The translations under genes and the position numbers were made by a program. From IMG/VR virus record IMGVR_UViG_3300033273_000162, positions 1 to 52,777 of that record: a DNA stretch of 52,777 nucleotides; one strand, written 5' to 3'. This document shows, piece by piece, positions 7,113-18,300 of this stretch. The notes below the pieces were generated by a model. It ran no database searches. It saw only the letters and a list, made by a program, of their open reading frames with translations, and was not told where the DNA came from. Positions within the stretch are counted from its first letter, which is position 1. Every line of letters starts with the position of its first letter. Origin of the DNA: a virus.

Positions 7113-7877
7113 TCACTCTTGTCCAGTAATAAGTGGATTATCTCCCTTCTTAGTTCCACTCACAATTCCTTGTAGTGAAGTTAGTAGTTTAACTTGCATC
7201 TTCTCTTCGATGCCCTCAAACGTTGGTAATCTGAGATTGTTATCATCTGCAAGAAGATGTTTGGTATATTCTCTTGTCTTGCCTTCAATCTTAGCAAGCT
7301 GACCTCCAAGTAGATTGGAGTATTGGAAACCGATAGAAAGAACTTGTAGTTGTTGTTCTTCTGGCAGCATAGAGATAGAGTCTAGATTTCCTACACTGAT
7401 TCTACCAAACGATAGAATGTCCATCGCTGCTTGTTTGCCCATACGAGCAACCCAATACTTCTCCTCTTCTTCAGGATCACCGTCAAAGTAACGAGCAATG
7501 TCTTCCTCGTTCTCTACACAGTCTTGAATCTTTTTGATGAAGATATCTAATTCCTGTTCTGCTCTTGCAATTTTTCTTTGTCTAATTTCCTGATCGACCT
7601 CAATATCCTCTACGTCAATCTGCCAAAGTTCTGCTTCTAGTGGATCTTCGCACTCTGCGATATCCTTGCGAAGTTTTCTCAACTTAACATCATCTCGTCT
7701 TACGTCAAGCTTGATCTTTCTGATACCATGATATCGGTTCTCGATCTCAAGCAGAGCCTGACGAATTTGGCGAAACCCAGTGACATGAGAATTCATGACA
7801 AAGTGTTCGTTCTGATAATCAGTCTGTCCAGTTGCAAATTTAATCGCGTTACTAAGGATCTGCTCCTTACTTAACAT
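7113..7877 (-). CDS. Unrecognised helical protein with coiled coil
   Basis: The 254-residue product begins MLSKEQILSNAIKFATG. Residues about 40-115 are highly charged and heptad-like, predicting a long coiled coil, followed by an acidic patch (DGDPEEEEK) and a more globular C-terminal half. The frame can be extended four codons to a TTG, but a strong GGAGG sits five bases upstream of the ATG at 7877 and fixes the start there. I do not recognise a named family. Its place between the fibre genes and the oxygenase/halogenase island, in the late operon, would suit a virion or assembly protein. It could instead be a partner of the island enzymes. Confidence 0.75.
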   Translation of the reverse strand: MLSKEQILSNAIKFATGQTDYQNEHFVMNSHVTGFRQIRQALLEIENRYHGIRKIKLDVRRDDVKLRKLRKDIAECEDPLEAELWQIDVEDIEVDQEIRQRKIARAEQELDIFIKKIQDCVENEEDIARYFDGDPEEEEKYWVARMGKQAAMDILSFGRISVGNLDSISMLPEEQQLQVLSIGFQYSNLLGGQLAKIEGKTREYTKHLLADDNNLRLPTFEGIEEKMQVKLLTSLQGIVSGTKKGDNPLITGQE

Positions 7878-7899
7878 AATAACCTCCAAAGATTAATAA

Positions 7900-8727
7900 T
7901 TAAAATTGAAATCCTACTTTAACGGGTACTACTCTCTCGAATTCGACAACTCTTCCTTCTTCCATTGCTTGCTGTTCAGGCATTGCAACACCGAGGTAGT
8001 CCTCGTACAATCTATTTAGTTCCTTAATAGAAGAGGCAATTTTGAACTTATACTTGACTGCATTCATCTGCTTCATGATATCAATGACCTGATCTTTGTA
8101 CTTCTTCCTTCCAGATAGAACCATATTGACCATATCACCAAGAAGAACGTTTCTTGCACGAGCCATTTCATATAAGAGAGGACACTCTGCTTTTTCGTTC
8201 TCTCTGTATGCTTTTGCTTCTTCATACTGAAGTTCAAATGTCAATGCTTCCATTGTAGAAGCGGTGTCTAGAAGCATAAATCTCTTATCAAATTCTTCTT
8301 CAATGACTGCTTTGGCAACTAGTTTCATTGCTTTAATGACACATTGAGTTCTATGTTCATCCATAGGAACTGCAATTTTTTTACCTTCATCGGAATCTGG
8401 TGCTAGAGCAATACCTTCAGAATCAAACGCAACTAACTCACCCTCAATTTCTTGCTTAAGAACTTTTGTTTCTGGTCTGATATCAGCAAAAGATTTGAAT
8501 CCTTTAAACGCTACATCGCGCTCGATTGGGTAATACTTTCCTATTACGTTGGTAGAAAAAATTACAAATTCCGACTCGGGAATAGAAACAGCATACCAAT
8601 CCATGTTGGCATACAACACTCTGAGATCGTGAATGCTGTTTGACAGACGGATATCTTTTGTTAAAAAGTATAGTCTCTTTAACTTTGTAATAGGTGCGGG
8701 ATAGTTTGTTTCCATTGAGTTTTCCAT
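7900..8727 (-). CDS. Unrecognised 275-residue protein
   Basis: The protein starts MENSMETNYPAPITKLKRLY and is mixed alpha/beta in its first 120 residues, then mostly helical with many E, K and M residues (about 125-250). No signal peptide, transmembrane segment or catalytic motif is visible. The ATG overlaps the stop codon of the 704-residue fibre gene as TAATG, so translation is coupled to the fibre. A second ATG four codons later is an alternative start. The coupling suggests a fibre chaperone, hinge or other small virion component, but that is only inferred from position. Confidence 0.7.
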   Translation of the reverse strand: MENSMETNYPAPITKLKRLYFLTKDIRLSNSIHDLRVLYANMDWYAVSIPESEFVIFSTNVIGKYYPIERDVAFKGFKSFADIRPETKVLKQEIEGELVAFDSEGIALAPDSDEGKKIAVPMDEHRTQCVIKAMKLVAKAVIEEEFDKRFMLLDTASTMEALTFELQYEEAKAYRENEKAECPLLYEMARARNVLLGDMVNMVLSGRKKYKDQVIDIMKQMNAVKYKFKIASSIKELNRLYEDYLGVAMPEQQAMEEGRVVEFERVVPVKVGFQF

Positions 8728-10841
8728 TAGTAGCTACCGATGCCTCCGTCAGATGCAGAGGAGTCTGCAAGACCTTCACCTGCGTAGTCACCGTAGATAG
8801 TATTACCATATGCCATAACACCAGGAGCAGACTTATAGGTATTGCCAGTATATGTCATGTATGTTCTTGGTGTTACACCAGCACCCATCATGTCTCCTCC
8901 TGGTTGTCCTGTTCCAGAAGACGCTCCTGGGATACCCTTACGATAAGTTAGAGTGCCATCCGCAAATCTGATGGCATCTTGATAGTAGAAGAAAATCCAA
9001 GCGTTGTTGTTCTGTGCTCCGTTGTAGTTTGAAATACTATATCCTTTGTTCATTCCAGTGTGCATGTTTTCTTCACCACCATTTTCTGGTTTAGACATGC
9101 CACTTCTCAAGATAACAGCATCATTGTCTCTTCTCTTGGTAACGTTTCTGTTGGTATTACCAGCTTCTGAACAATAGAAGAATCCAATTCTAGTTGCAAG
9201 GTGTTTGTTAAATCCGTCATTACCAGGAGCAGGAGAATAATTACTCCAAGAAGAATAACTTTCATTAGAGAATGCAAATCTATGCTGCCCAGAAGAAACC
9301 CAAGAGTAGTATTCACCTTCTGCGTGTGATACGTGATTGACGTTACCACCAACTTCAGAAAGCATTGACTCTGTATTCAAGTCATGACGAGATGTGTTAC
9401 CATTGTTAGAGGTAATGTATGCTCTGTTTCTACCTCCATTTGTTCTCCACTGGTTACCCATGAAATCTTGCCATGCTCCAGAGTATCTTCTTGCTCTAGT
9501 ATCATTCCAAGAAGAGTTCTGACCTCTGTTAGTTTCAGTAACCATACTGAAAGAACATGTGGTTGCATCATTGGGCAACCAGGAGTTAGCGCAGTTATAA
9601 ACAAACAAATTGACACCATTGTGAGAACCGCCAATGTATGCTGCAGTTCTGTCGATGATATCACCTAGAGAGATAGTGACATCAGATGGGTGAGAAGTTC
9701 TGTTTCCATTTCTCCATGGAGCAGCATTCTTATATCCAGCAACTGTGTATCCTCTGTTGATGATATAACGGAATGGATATTGATCTGGGTTCTCTAGTCT
9801 GTAGTTTGCGTCTAGATCGTGTGTCCAGTAGGCGACATACTTAGAACCATCCCATCTTGTTCTTAGAACAGAACCGTCTGTTTGTGCATTCTGTTCTGGA
9901 AGAGTTTCGAATGCGGATCCATTCTGATATAGTTCTCCAGTAAAATTAACATTACCGTTAATGTTTAAAGCATAAGAACCATTTGTATTGCCTTTTATAC
10001 CAACATTACCGCCAGTATCCAATTGCAATGCTAGTGTTCCAGCGTCATTTCCACCACCAGTGTAGAAATCTAGACCAGTACCACCAGTTCTAAATCTTGC
10101 ATTATGTCCGTTTGCTAGAGGACAAATCCAAACAAAGTCTGTATTATCATTATTTTGAATCATCAATGCTGGTGACCAAGATGATGGATATGATCCAAAA
10201 CTGATTAGACCTTGACCTCTATTGTAGATTGTTAATTGTCTAGTGCCACCGCTAGTGCCATCTGTTGCAACACTAAATCTACTAATTGGTTTTTCATATA
10301 CTCCAGTATATCCACCAGATGGTTGCAACACTAAATTGTAAGCATTACCATTATTTTGGTGACGTGATTGTAACCAAGTATATTGAGGAGATGTATTTGA
10401 CTGAACACCAATATTTAAATGGATACCAGTTCCTCTAGATCCAATAACCATCGATCCATTTGGATTTGATGATAGTGAATTTGGATCTTCTCCGCCATTT
10501 GTTCTTCCAAATACTTGGAGTGGAACATTATCATTTCCTACTTGTCTGTTGCTTTCTCCAACAGAAGTTGTTCCTGTAAATGGGGTGAGGTTAGTAAATC
10601 CAGTTGCATCAACTGAAATCATTGGTGCTCCTGAAATATCAGTAGCAGCAAAAGTGGTTCCAGAAGAAATGTTATCGTCTATCGAGAATAACTGTCCACT
10701 ATTTCCTTCAAAAGAAAGACTATTATCATCGAGCACACGAAGCTTAATCGGTGAATTATCTTGACCGACAAAACTAATTTCTGGTATATTTCCTGTGCCT
10801 TTATGCGGCGTTATAAGGATATCCTTATCAGAATTCGCCAT
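8727..10841 (-). CDS. Tail fibre-like structural protein, 704 residues
   Basis: The N-terminal segment EISFVGQDNSPIKLRVLDDNSLSFEG (residues 22-47) resembles the attachment module seen at the start of many cyanophage fibre and virion proteins. The middle (about 120-320) is rich in Asn, Gly, Thr and Ser with short beta repeats such as LQLDTGGNVGIKGNTNGSYALNINGNV, the usual fibre-shaft pattern. The C-terminal 370 residues form an aromatic- and Gly/Asn-rich globular part with several WN/NN segments, probably the receptor-binding tip. It has its own late promoter (10864-10871) and an AAAGGG sequence before the ATG. Host binding is an inference from architecture and from the LamG-like neighbours. 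Confidence 0.75.
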   Translation of the reverse strand: MANSDKDILITPHKGTGNIPEISFVGQDNSPIKLRVLDDNSLSFEGNSGQLFSIDDNISSGTTFAATDISGAPMISVDATGFTNLTPFTGTTSVGESNRQVGNDNVPLQVFGRTNGGEDPNSLSSNPNGSMVIGSRGTGIHLNIGVQSNTSPQYTWLQSRHQNNGNAYNLVLQPSGGYTGVYEKPISRFSVATDGTSGGTRQLTIYNRGQGLISFGSYPSSWSPALMIQNNDNTDFVWICPLANGHNARFRTGGTGLDFYTGGGNDAGTLALQLDTGGNVGIKGNTNGSYALNINGNVNFTGELYQNGSAFETLPEQNAQTDGSVLRTRWDGSKYVAYWTHDLDANYRLENPDQYPFRYIINRGYTVAGYKNAAPWRNGNRTSHPSDVTISLGDIIDRTAAYIGGSHNGVNLFVYNCANSWLPNDATTCSFSMVTETNRGQNSSWNDTRARRYSGAWQDFMGNQWRTNGGRNRAYITSNNGNTSRHDLNTESMLSEVGGNVNHVSHAEGEYYSWVSSGQHRFAFSNESYSSWSNYSPAPGNDGFNKHLATRIGFFYCSEAGNTNRNVTKRRDNDAVILRSGMSKPENGGEENMHTGMNKGYSISNYNGAQNNNAWIFFYYQDAIRFADGTLTYRKGIPGASSGTGQPGGDMMGAGVTPRTYMTYTGNTYKSAPGVMAYGNTIYGDYAGEGLADSSASDGGIGSY

Positions 10842-10863
10842 TTTATACTAGCCCTTTACTTGG

Positions 10864-10871
10864 TATTTATA
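10864..10871 (-). promoter_or_regulatory. T4-type late promoter TATAAATA for the 704-residue fibre gene
   Basis: The minus strand carries an exact TATAAATA 22 bases upstream of the fibre ATG, in a 40-base intergenic gap. This is the consensus element read by the T4-type late sigma factor gp55 with its sliding-clamp coactivator. Confidence 0.75.
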
Positions 10872-10881
10872 TCTCATGTCA

Positions 10882-11691
10882 CTACACTCCATAGAATTTT
10901 CTCTGTGTATTGTAGAGTAGAGCAACTTCTTGATTGGAAATTTGTCTTTCAAAATACATGAAATGGTTCATGAATCCAGAGAAGTTTCCATAACCACCAG
11001 ACCAACTTCCCCATGTCATAGTTCCACTGGTCCATGGAGTATATGAATTTCTATCGGTAGATGTATTTTTCAGTTCTCCATCGACATAGAAACGAGATTC
11101 CCATGTACCAGCAGATCCACCCCAATACGTTGAATATACGTGATGATGCCAAAGGTTGGTTGATCCACCAGGACCATTAGTTCCTGGTGCATATCCATGA
11201 GAATAGTTTTCTACATTACCAGGAGAATAGTGCAGAACACCAGCATCATCTGCTGTACCACCCCAACACATATAGAAAGAAGTTTGTGCTGAAAACCCTC
11301 CACCATAAATGTTTTCTGCTAGTTGGTACGAACTTCCTCTTCTATACTTAAACCAAGATGAAAAAGTGTAGGAACCAACCCTAGAATCCTGAGACATTGA
11401 TCCATACCAACCAGGATCTCCACCAGCGCCAGCAGCAAGAGCATCTTGGTATGCAACTATTCTTCCGTTCCATGTTGGAAAACTCATCTGTGCATGTCCA
11501 GTAGAGTTTCCTGATGGATACAAATATGGTACGTCAGCAGAACTATCTAGTGGATCATATGCCAAATTATATAATCTGGTAGATGAAGAAACAGATGCTG
11601 CTGGATCCCCCAAACACTTTGGATTATTAACATCGATATATACTTTTAATCCATCGAGTGCTGCAACTTTTGGTCCGAAATATACTGCCAT
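10882..11691 (-). CDS. LamG/concanavalin A-like lectin-fold virion protein (copy A)
   Basis: The 269-residue protein starts MAVYFGPKVAALDGLKVYIDVNNPKC, a short conserved head shared with the next gene. It then shows LamG-like jelly-roll features: YTFSSWFKYR (about 115-124), LWHHHVYSTYW, SRFYVDGELKN and a closing FMNHFMYFERQISNQEVALLYN, which corresponds to the typical C-terminal strand with a helix. Such domains usually bind carbohydrate or adhere to surfaces, so a role at the fibre tip contacting the host envelope is likely. A GAGGAG ribosome-binding site precedes the following gene pair. The gene is probably a tandem duplicate of the neighbour at 11691-12353. Confidence 0.7.
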   Translation of the reverse strand: MAVYFGPKVAALDGLKVYIDVNNPKCLGDPAASVSSSTRLYNLAYDPLDSSADVPYLYPSGNSTGHAQMSFPTWNGRIVAYQDALAAGAGGDPGWYGSMSQDSRVGSYTFSSWFKYRRGSSYQLAENIYGGGFSAQTSFYMCWGGTADDAGVLHYSPGNVENYSHGYAPGTNGPGGSTNLWHHHVYSTYWGGSAGTWESRFYVDGELKNTSTDRNSYTPWTSGTMTWGSWSGGYGNFSGFMNHFMYFERQISNQEVALLYNTQRKFYGV

Positions 11692-12353
11692 TATACTCCT
11701 CGTGCAAATAAAGAATCGTGCAATACCTTTGCTTGGGTAGGATTGTATGCTGTATTATTTAATACTCCAGCAACTGCAATTTTGCCTGGTCCTTGTTCTG
11801 TCCAACCAATTCTGTATGTGTTGGTTCCACATCCAACTCTATCACTGGTTCCAACATCAACGCCATTTACATAATGTCTAGATGTTCCTGTATTAGAACT
11901 AGCACTATCACCAGTTCCAACAATAATCCAAGTTTGCCAAACACTCCTAGTAATATCATATCCACTGTCTCGGAAACCATCATTTCTGTTGGAATACATA
12001 CCTAGATTGGTATTACCATTTTGAATAATACCCCAGTGATCGCTATCGCCACGATGCACAGTTCTCCATCCACTATCAGATTGTCTTGGTTTCCATAAGT
12101 AGAACAATGTATAATTTTGTCCTAATGTTAATCTAGTGCTAGTTTCTAGGTATCCTGTGTCCATATTCCAGCAAGCAACACCATCTTGTGTGTCATTACT
12201 CATGGCATATGATCCACTGCTTCTTGCCCAAGACATATTTGGAGCAACTAAGTCATTAATGCTTCCACTAGATGCGGTTTTTGGATTACCCGCATCTATT
12301 AGAGACATTAAATTTTCACTTTGTGGTAATCGTGGTCCGAAATATACTGACAT
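11691..12353 (-). CDS. LamG/concanavalin A-like lectin-fold virion protein (copy B)
   Basis: This 220-residue protein begins MSVYFGPRLPQSENLMSLIDAGNPKT, matching the head of its downstream paralogue (VYFGP, LID..NPK). The body has the same LamG-like order: YTLFYLWKPRQ, GWRTVHRGDSDHWGIIQ, VWQTWIIVGTG, SRHYVNGVDVG and a final GKIAVAGVLNN segment. A strong GGAGGG ribosome-binding site lies nine bases upstream of the ATG. The two paralogues share their head but diverge strongly in the body. That fits duplication followed by divergence of binding faces; which receptor they see cannot be told. Confidence 0.7.
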   Translation of the reverse strand: MSVYFGPRLPQSENLMSLIDAGNPKTASSGSINDLVAPNMSWARSSGSYAMSNDTQDGVACWNMDTGYLETSTRLTLGQNYTLFYLWKPRQSDSGWRTVHRGDSDHWGIIQNGNTNLGMYSNRNDGFRDSGYDITRSVWQTWIIVGTGDSASSNTGTSRHYVNGVDVGTSDRVGCGTNTYRIGWTEQGPGKIAVAGVLNNTAYNPTQAKVLHDSLFARGV

Positions 12354-12356
12354 CTA

Positions 12357-15300
12357 TCAACCCTCCTCTTCTACTGATAGTTCGACTTCAACCTCTAGTG
12401 GATCGATATCCTTACGGGTTCCTTGGACGAAGTAGAAGGATTCTCCTCCACCAATGAAGATCTTATTATCTTCAATCTTCTCAACCCATGCATGATGATC
12501 ACCGATTGGAGTGAGTTGAACTGTGATGCTGTCCTCATCAACGAGAGCAGTCCAGTATTCTGGAAGTTCAACAACATCACTTGCCTTACCACGAACATAG
12601 ACGCCATGCTCAGGACCTTCAAGAGATCCATAACGTAGTTCGTGATTTTCCTTAGTTGGGTGAGGAATTACGAACGACTTGCTGGTAGCACCAAACGAAC
12701 CATTTACATAAAGTTTGTAACTGGTGTTTGTGTTGCTCTGGTTGATCGCAACGTTCTGACTTGCGTCCATGACAAGGGCAGTTGGACCGCCATTTGTCTT
12801 GAAGTGCCACTTGCGATTACCATCAATACGCTCGACGATATCACCAACTGCAGTTCCAGGACCATAGTTGCCTGCGCTATTACAATATGCCATTCTATAA
12901 CCAATAGTAGTGCTACCATTTTTGTGAATGATAGAACTATAACCACCAGATTGACCTGCAATGGTAATACCATCACTATTATCTGCAGGAAGATCAAATC
13001 TAGATGTTCTATTATTGAATACGCGGAAGATACTCGTAGTAAAGTTAGTGTTATAAACACCTAAGAGTTCAGTACCAGTTGTACTATTTGTAGTAGAGAA
13101 CCTTGCGTTCCAGGAAGAACCAGATCCTCTAAACTGAAGACCACCAGCAAAAGTAAAGTATTTGTTGCTAGCAGAAACGTTGATTGCATTATCAACAGAT
13201 GGATTTAAAGTCAGCGTACCAGTCATGGTATCGCCAGACTTCAATACGTTGAGAGAAGCAGCACCAGTTAGATTACCGCTGATTGTTCCTGCAGTGAAGT
13301 TGCCATTGGCATCACGAAGAACAGCGGTATTTGCTACATTGTTGCTAGCAAATGTAATGTTACCAGCGTTCCAAATAACTTGGTTGTTGATTGTGAAGTT
13401 ATTTGCTCCACCAACCTGAACGTTAAGTGATCCAGATCCAGTTCCAGCATTACCACCAGAAGCAAAGATACCAGCGTTATAAGAAGCAGCAGATGTGGAA
13501 GAGTTGAACAGAACTGCAGGAGTAGAAGCAGTTCCATCCTTTCTTCCAAGTCTCAAGTATGCAGTACCGCCATTACTTTCTAACTTAGCAACATCATATG
13601 TTCCAGTTTCATTGATCCAGAACTCTTGGAATGTAACTCTGTTACCAGCAGTACCAATAGTCTCTGCGGTATTAAATGTACCAGTGTTCAGGTAACCAGT
13701 GATCTGAGTCCAGTTAAGGCTGGTATCACCATCTGGAGATGTGAATGGATTGACATTCAGAATGACAATAGTACCAACACCCTGTGCGTTTGCATCATAT
13801 AGATTGACGGTTTGACCGTTCAGGAATGGAGTGGTAGTTAGTGCTTGTCCAGAAATATAGATGTCATAGTAGGTCTTGTTTGTTACCTGCTTGATTGTAA
13901 TTGCGTTTTGGAATTTCTTCTCGGACAAATATCCATTAATTCTGGTATCACTGATTTGATAGAAGTTAATGTTTCTAGCATCCTGATACCAAGCACCTTG
14001 TCTGTTATCAAGTTTGTCAGAGTCCATTCCAGTACCAGGACCATCGGACAATTGAGTCCAGACCTTATACCAGTTAGACCAAGTTGCAACACCAGTTCCA
14101 CTACCACGTAACCAAACATTATTATTGTCTGTAAATGCAAGTTGTCTTACACCACCATCAGCAGTAGCATCACTACCCTTACCTCTAATGGTCATGACTG
14201 CGTTAGCAGTACCACCATCAGCAAGAACGTTTGCGCTATTGTTGATGAAATTGACAACCGCACCTTCAGAGAAGGTATCTGGAGTAGGATCTGATGTTGG
14301 GTTGGATGTTTGAGATCTTAGTCTTAGTGTATTACCAGACTGTCCAGAAATATTAATATCATAAGAACCAGATAGTCTTAGTTTGTTCAGAGTACCAGAA
14401 GTTATGTTGAATGCATTCTGATAGAATGCGCCCTGCTGACCATCAAGTAAGTCAGCATCAAGACCACTTTGAGATCCTGTCTTCAGTTCAACAGATCCAT
14501 TGCCAACCAATCCAATATTGAATTGAGACTTCTTGAACTTAGCAACACCAACCGTTCCATATGCGTCACCAGAAGTTGTGTTTTCTGTTACTCTCAGGAT
14601 ATCCATTTGGATATCACCAAATCCTCTAATAGCAGTATTAACTTTAGCAGATAGGTTACCAGCAGTTGTTGGATTTCCTAGTGCAGGAGGAATTGTAATA
14701 GCAAAGTCATTCTGGAATCCAGAACCACCAGAAGTAACTACAACACTATCGATAGTTCCATTTCCATCAGTTGTGAAATTAGCATAGAGTCCAGTGCCAG
14801 TACCGCCTTGGATAGGTCCAACATTCTTGAGATCAAGGTTTGCTGTGTATCCAGATCCACCGCTGATGATAACAATATCATCAATGTACTCGTTCTTAGT
14901 ATTATTGGTATCAATAATAATTGGTGGTTCGGGTCTATCAAACTGTAAGAACGTTCCTGCAGGAATTGCTTGAGTCAGTGGATTGTTAATCTCAATTTCA
15001 ATATATCCTGTTTTATCAGTAATCGAACTGACAGTTGTGTTTGGATCAATACCACTATTGGTAGAAGATACTGTATGTCCAACTAAAATATTAGTTCTAG
15101 CAGAAACAGGGAAAGTTAGTTTGTTTCCGCTATTTGCAGCGGCAAGGAATGTTGCTTCGAAGTATCTCTGCTCAGCACCCTTGATCGTTTGAACAGCAGG
15201 AGAATATGTCTGATCACCACGTAGGAAAGTGAAGGAGTTTGCAGCATCCGAGTCGAATGCTAGTCTTGCTGTTGCAATAACACCAGATGTAATATCACCT

Positions 15301-18300
15301 GCTGCAACTTGGTTAGAAGATAGGGATACCCAGTTGAGATCATCGAATGCAGAGGTATTAACAACTCTGTTCAAATTAACAGTTACCGAATTGACATCAT
15401 CAATCGTATCTGTATCTACAATCTTAATGTTATTAACAATGTCACCATATAGTCTGCTCTCAATCAGTGCGTTAGCAGTTGCTTGAGTTCCACCACCAGG
15501 AGGTGCAGAGAATGTGATAGTTGGTGCAGAAGTATAACCATAACCACCTGTGTAACCGTTAGATTCGATGATAGTTACTGTGACAACTTGACCATTTGCA
15601 ATAGTACAAGTCGCTGCAGCGGTAACACCTGTAGATGGCGAAGTAATCGATACAGTTGGAGCTGAAGTATATCCAGAACCAGAATCTGTAATCGAGATAG
15701 AATATACAACACCTTGGCGATATTCTGTGGTCTGAATAGTACCACCGCTATTACTTCCAGTGTAAATGCTTCCAACAGCACCAAAGTCCAGTGCGGCATT
15801 TACAGTGATTCCTAGATATAGACTATCAACATCATTGTCTAGGATATAAGATGCTGCAGGGACAGGTGGATTTGCATTAGGATTTCCCTCAACAATTGCA
15901 ATGTCACCAGCAAGAGCACCCTCTAGTTTCAGTCTTTCTGCATCACTTGCAACAGTGAAGACACTGAATGGTCTGAGTGCTGGAATCTGGTCGATAGAAA
16001 TCTTACCAGAATCAGTAAGTTCAACCAGTGCTCTAGGAACTGGGTTCGTAGAATATGCTTTGTTGATGTATGGACCGAGATTGTTGGTAATATAATCCTT
16101 AACTGCTTTCTGTGTTGGTAGAACACTATTGCTAGATGTTGCACCACCCAAAGTATTGTCATCACTAAATCCAGTAACAACAATGTCACCACCTTTCAGT
16201 TTCAAGAATTCAACTTCAGAGATGGTAACCGTACCAGTAAAGGTAATTGCACCAGTTCTGTTCTCAATCTTAGCGAAGTAACCAACCTTGAAGTCACCTA
16301 GTTCGTCAGTACCAGAAGTATAAACACGACCGTAGTTTTCAGATACCTGCTCATTTGCTTCGATCTTAGTACCGCCGTTTTCTGGTAGTGCATTGTAGTC
16401 AGTACCTGCACCAGCAAATTCCCAAGTGTGGGAAGAACTATTAACAATAGATGGTCTGTGTAGTCTTACAGTAGCACCACTAAATGTTCCTAGGTCTGTA
16501 TTGACAACATTGTTAGTTGATTTATCTCTGAATACTGCTGCCTGATTGACAGTAAATGTTGCAGTGAATGGAGGACCAGAAGTTACATTATTGACACTAT
16601 CAATAAAGTAATCTACTGCAGAGTTCTCGCTCTCATATCCATCAATCTTGAGAATGTAGTGCTCTAGAGGTTCTCTTCCAAGACCACTAACTGTAAATTC
16701 AGTGAATCCTGTACCAGTTGCGGAACCAATTCCAGTGATGTTACCAACGTCGAATGGATACTCTTCTGCTCTATATCCTTTCGCTCTAAGAGCAAATGTA
16801 CCAAAGTTGGTAGCGGAGTTAGTAACAGATGCGTATCCACCACTGTCACAGAAGATACCATCTTGACAGAAGATAACGAAGACCGAAACCAACTGAGTGT
16901 AACCATCATTGACAACCTTGTAACCTGTACCACCAAAGGAAACAATCGTGAATGCCGAAGCAACCATCGATTTGCCCTGTGCTGGGTTAGAAACAGATCC
17001 ATCTTCCTCAATACCTGGGAATGGAACGTTTGGTTTAGCACACTTGTTACCATCGATTTCACAACCATTACCACCCTTGAAGGAGATAATAGAAGAGTTC
17101 TGAATGTATGGAGATGCCTCAATGTATGGTAGATCATCCCATACACCTCTAGGTGTGATATACTTGTTATCTGCGTCGTATAGAATTGCCTGTGTAGGTC
17201 TGTTTGGTGTTGGATCATACAGAGTTCCGTATGTCTGAGTTACACTGCCTCCCGCTAGAATGTCATCTAGAGTCTGGAACGAAGTTGTAATTGCAGTTGC
17301 GACATCGGAACATGCAGGGGATTGACCTTGACCATATACAGAAACTGCTTCTGCAACTTCTGTTCTTACAAACGTATGTACAGACTGTGGTAGGTGCTTA
17401 ACTGCATTTGTTGAAGCAGTAATAAAAGTATGTGTTGTTTGTGGTTCATGCTTGATAGCATTCTGTGCTGCAGCAACAAAAGTATGAGTGGAAGTATCGC
17501 TAGAAGTACCAACGTTAATTGTAAATGTTCCGTCTTGACGCTCAATAGCATTTGCCGCAGCACTTACAAATGTATGTGCTCCAGTGTAGGAAGAAGGACC
17601 AACATTAACATCAAACGTGTTTGGTGTTACGTTAGAAATTTGTAACCAGCGACCAGATGGATAATCATAACCAGCACGAGGATATGTCTTCTGAACACTG
17701 TTGTCATCTAACTCACATGTATAAGTCAAAGATCCATCAGCAACCTTGACATAATCACCATTGCTGAATCCATGATTAGTAACAGTAAATGTTACAATGC
17801 CTGTAGATGCATCATATGGTGCATTTGTTGGTGTATGTTGAGTTGAACCAACGGAAGTGATAGCAATAGACTGACCTGCATAAGGATCAGTTCCAGGACG
17901 AGGATATGTGTGAGTGGAATTATTTCCATCTAAAGCACATGTGAAGGAGAATGAGTTGTCTGTGAGTACAACACTACGTCCAACACCTAGACCATGCTGT
18001 CCTACTGTGACAGTCATGTCACCAGTAATAGGATTGTATGTAGCAGCAGATGGAGTGAAATACTTATTGGGACCAGAGGCACCAACATTTAAAGTAATAG
18101 TTGTATCAGTTTTTGCTGTGATAGGAATAGATCTACCAGCATAAGGATCAATACCAGGACGTGGATATGTCTTCTGCGACTGGTTGTTATCCATGTCACA
18201 GGTGAATGTCAGTGAATTGTCAGCAAGTACAATTCCCTCATCAATATCCAGTGTATGAGTTCCGATTGTTAGTACAAGATCTCCAGTTGCTGGGTCATAT

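Noticed and set aside
7878-7889. TTG start for the 254-residue gene
   Set aside because: The GGAGG sequence overlaps that longer form and is properly spaced for the ATG at 7877.
16664-17218. 184-residue minus-strand frame
   Set aside because: It is in another frame of the 3377-residue gene, with a composition rich in Leu, His and Ser typical of frame-shifted reading of Thr/Asn-rich protein.
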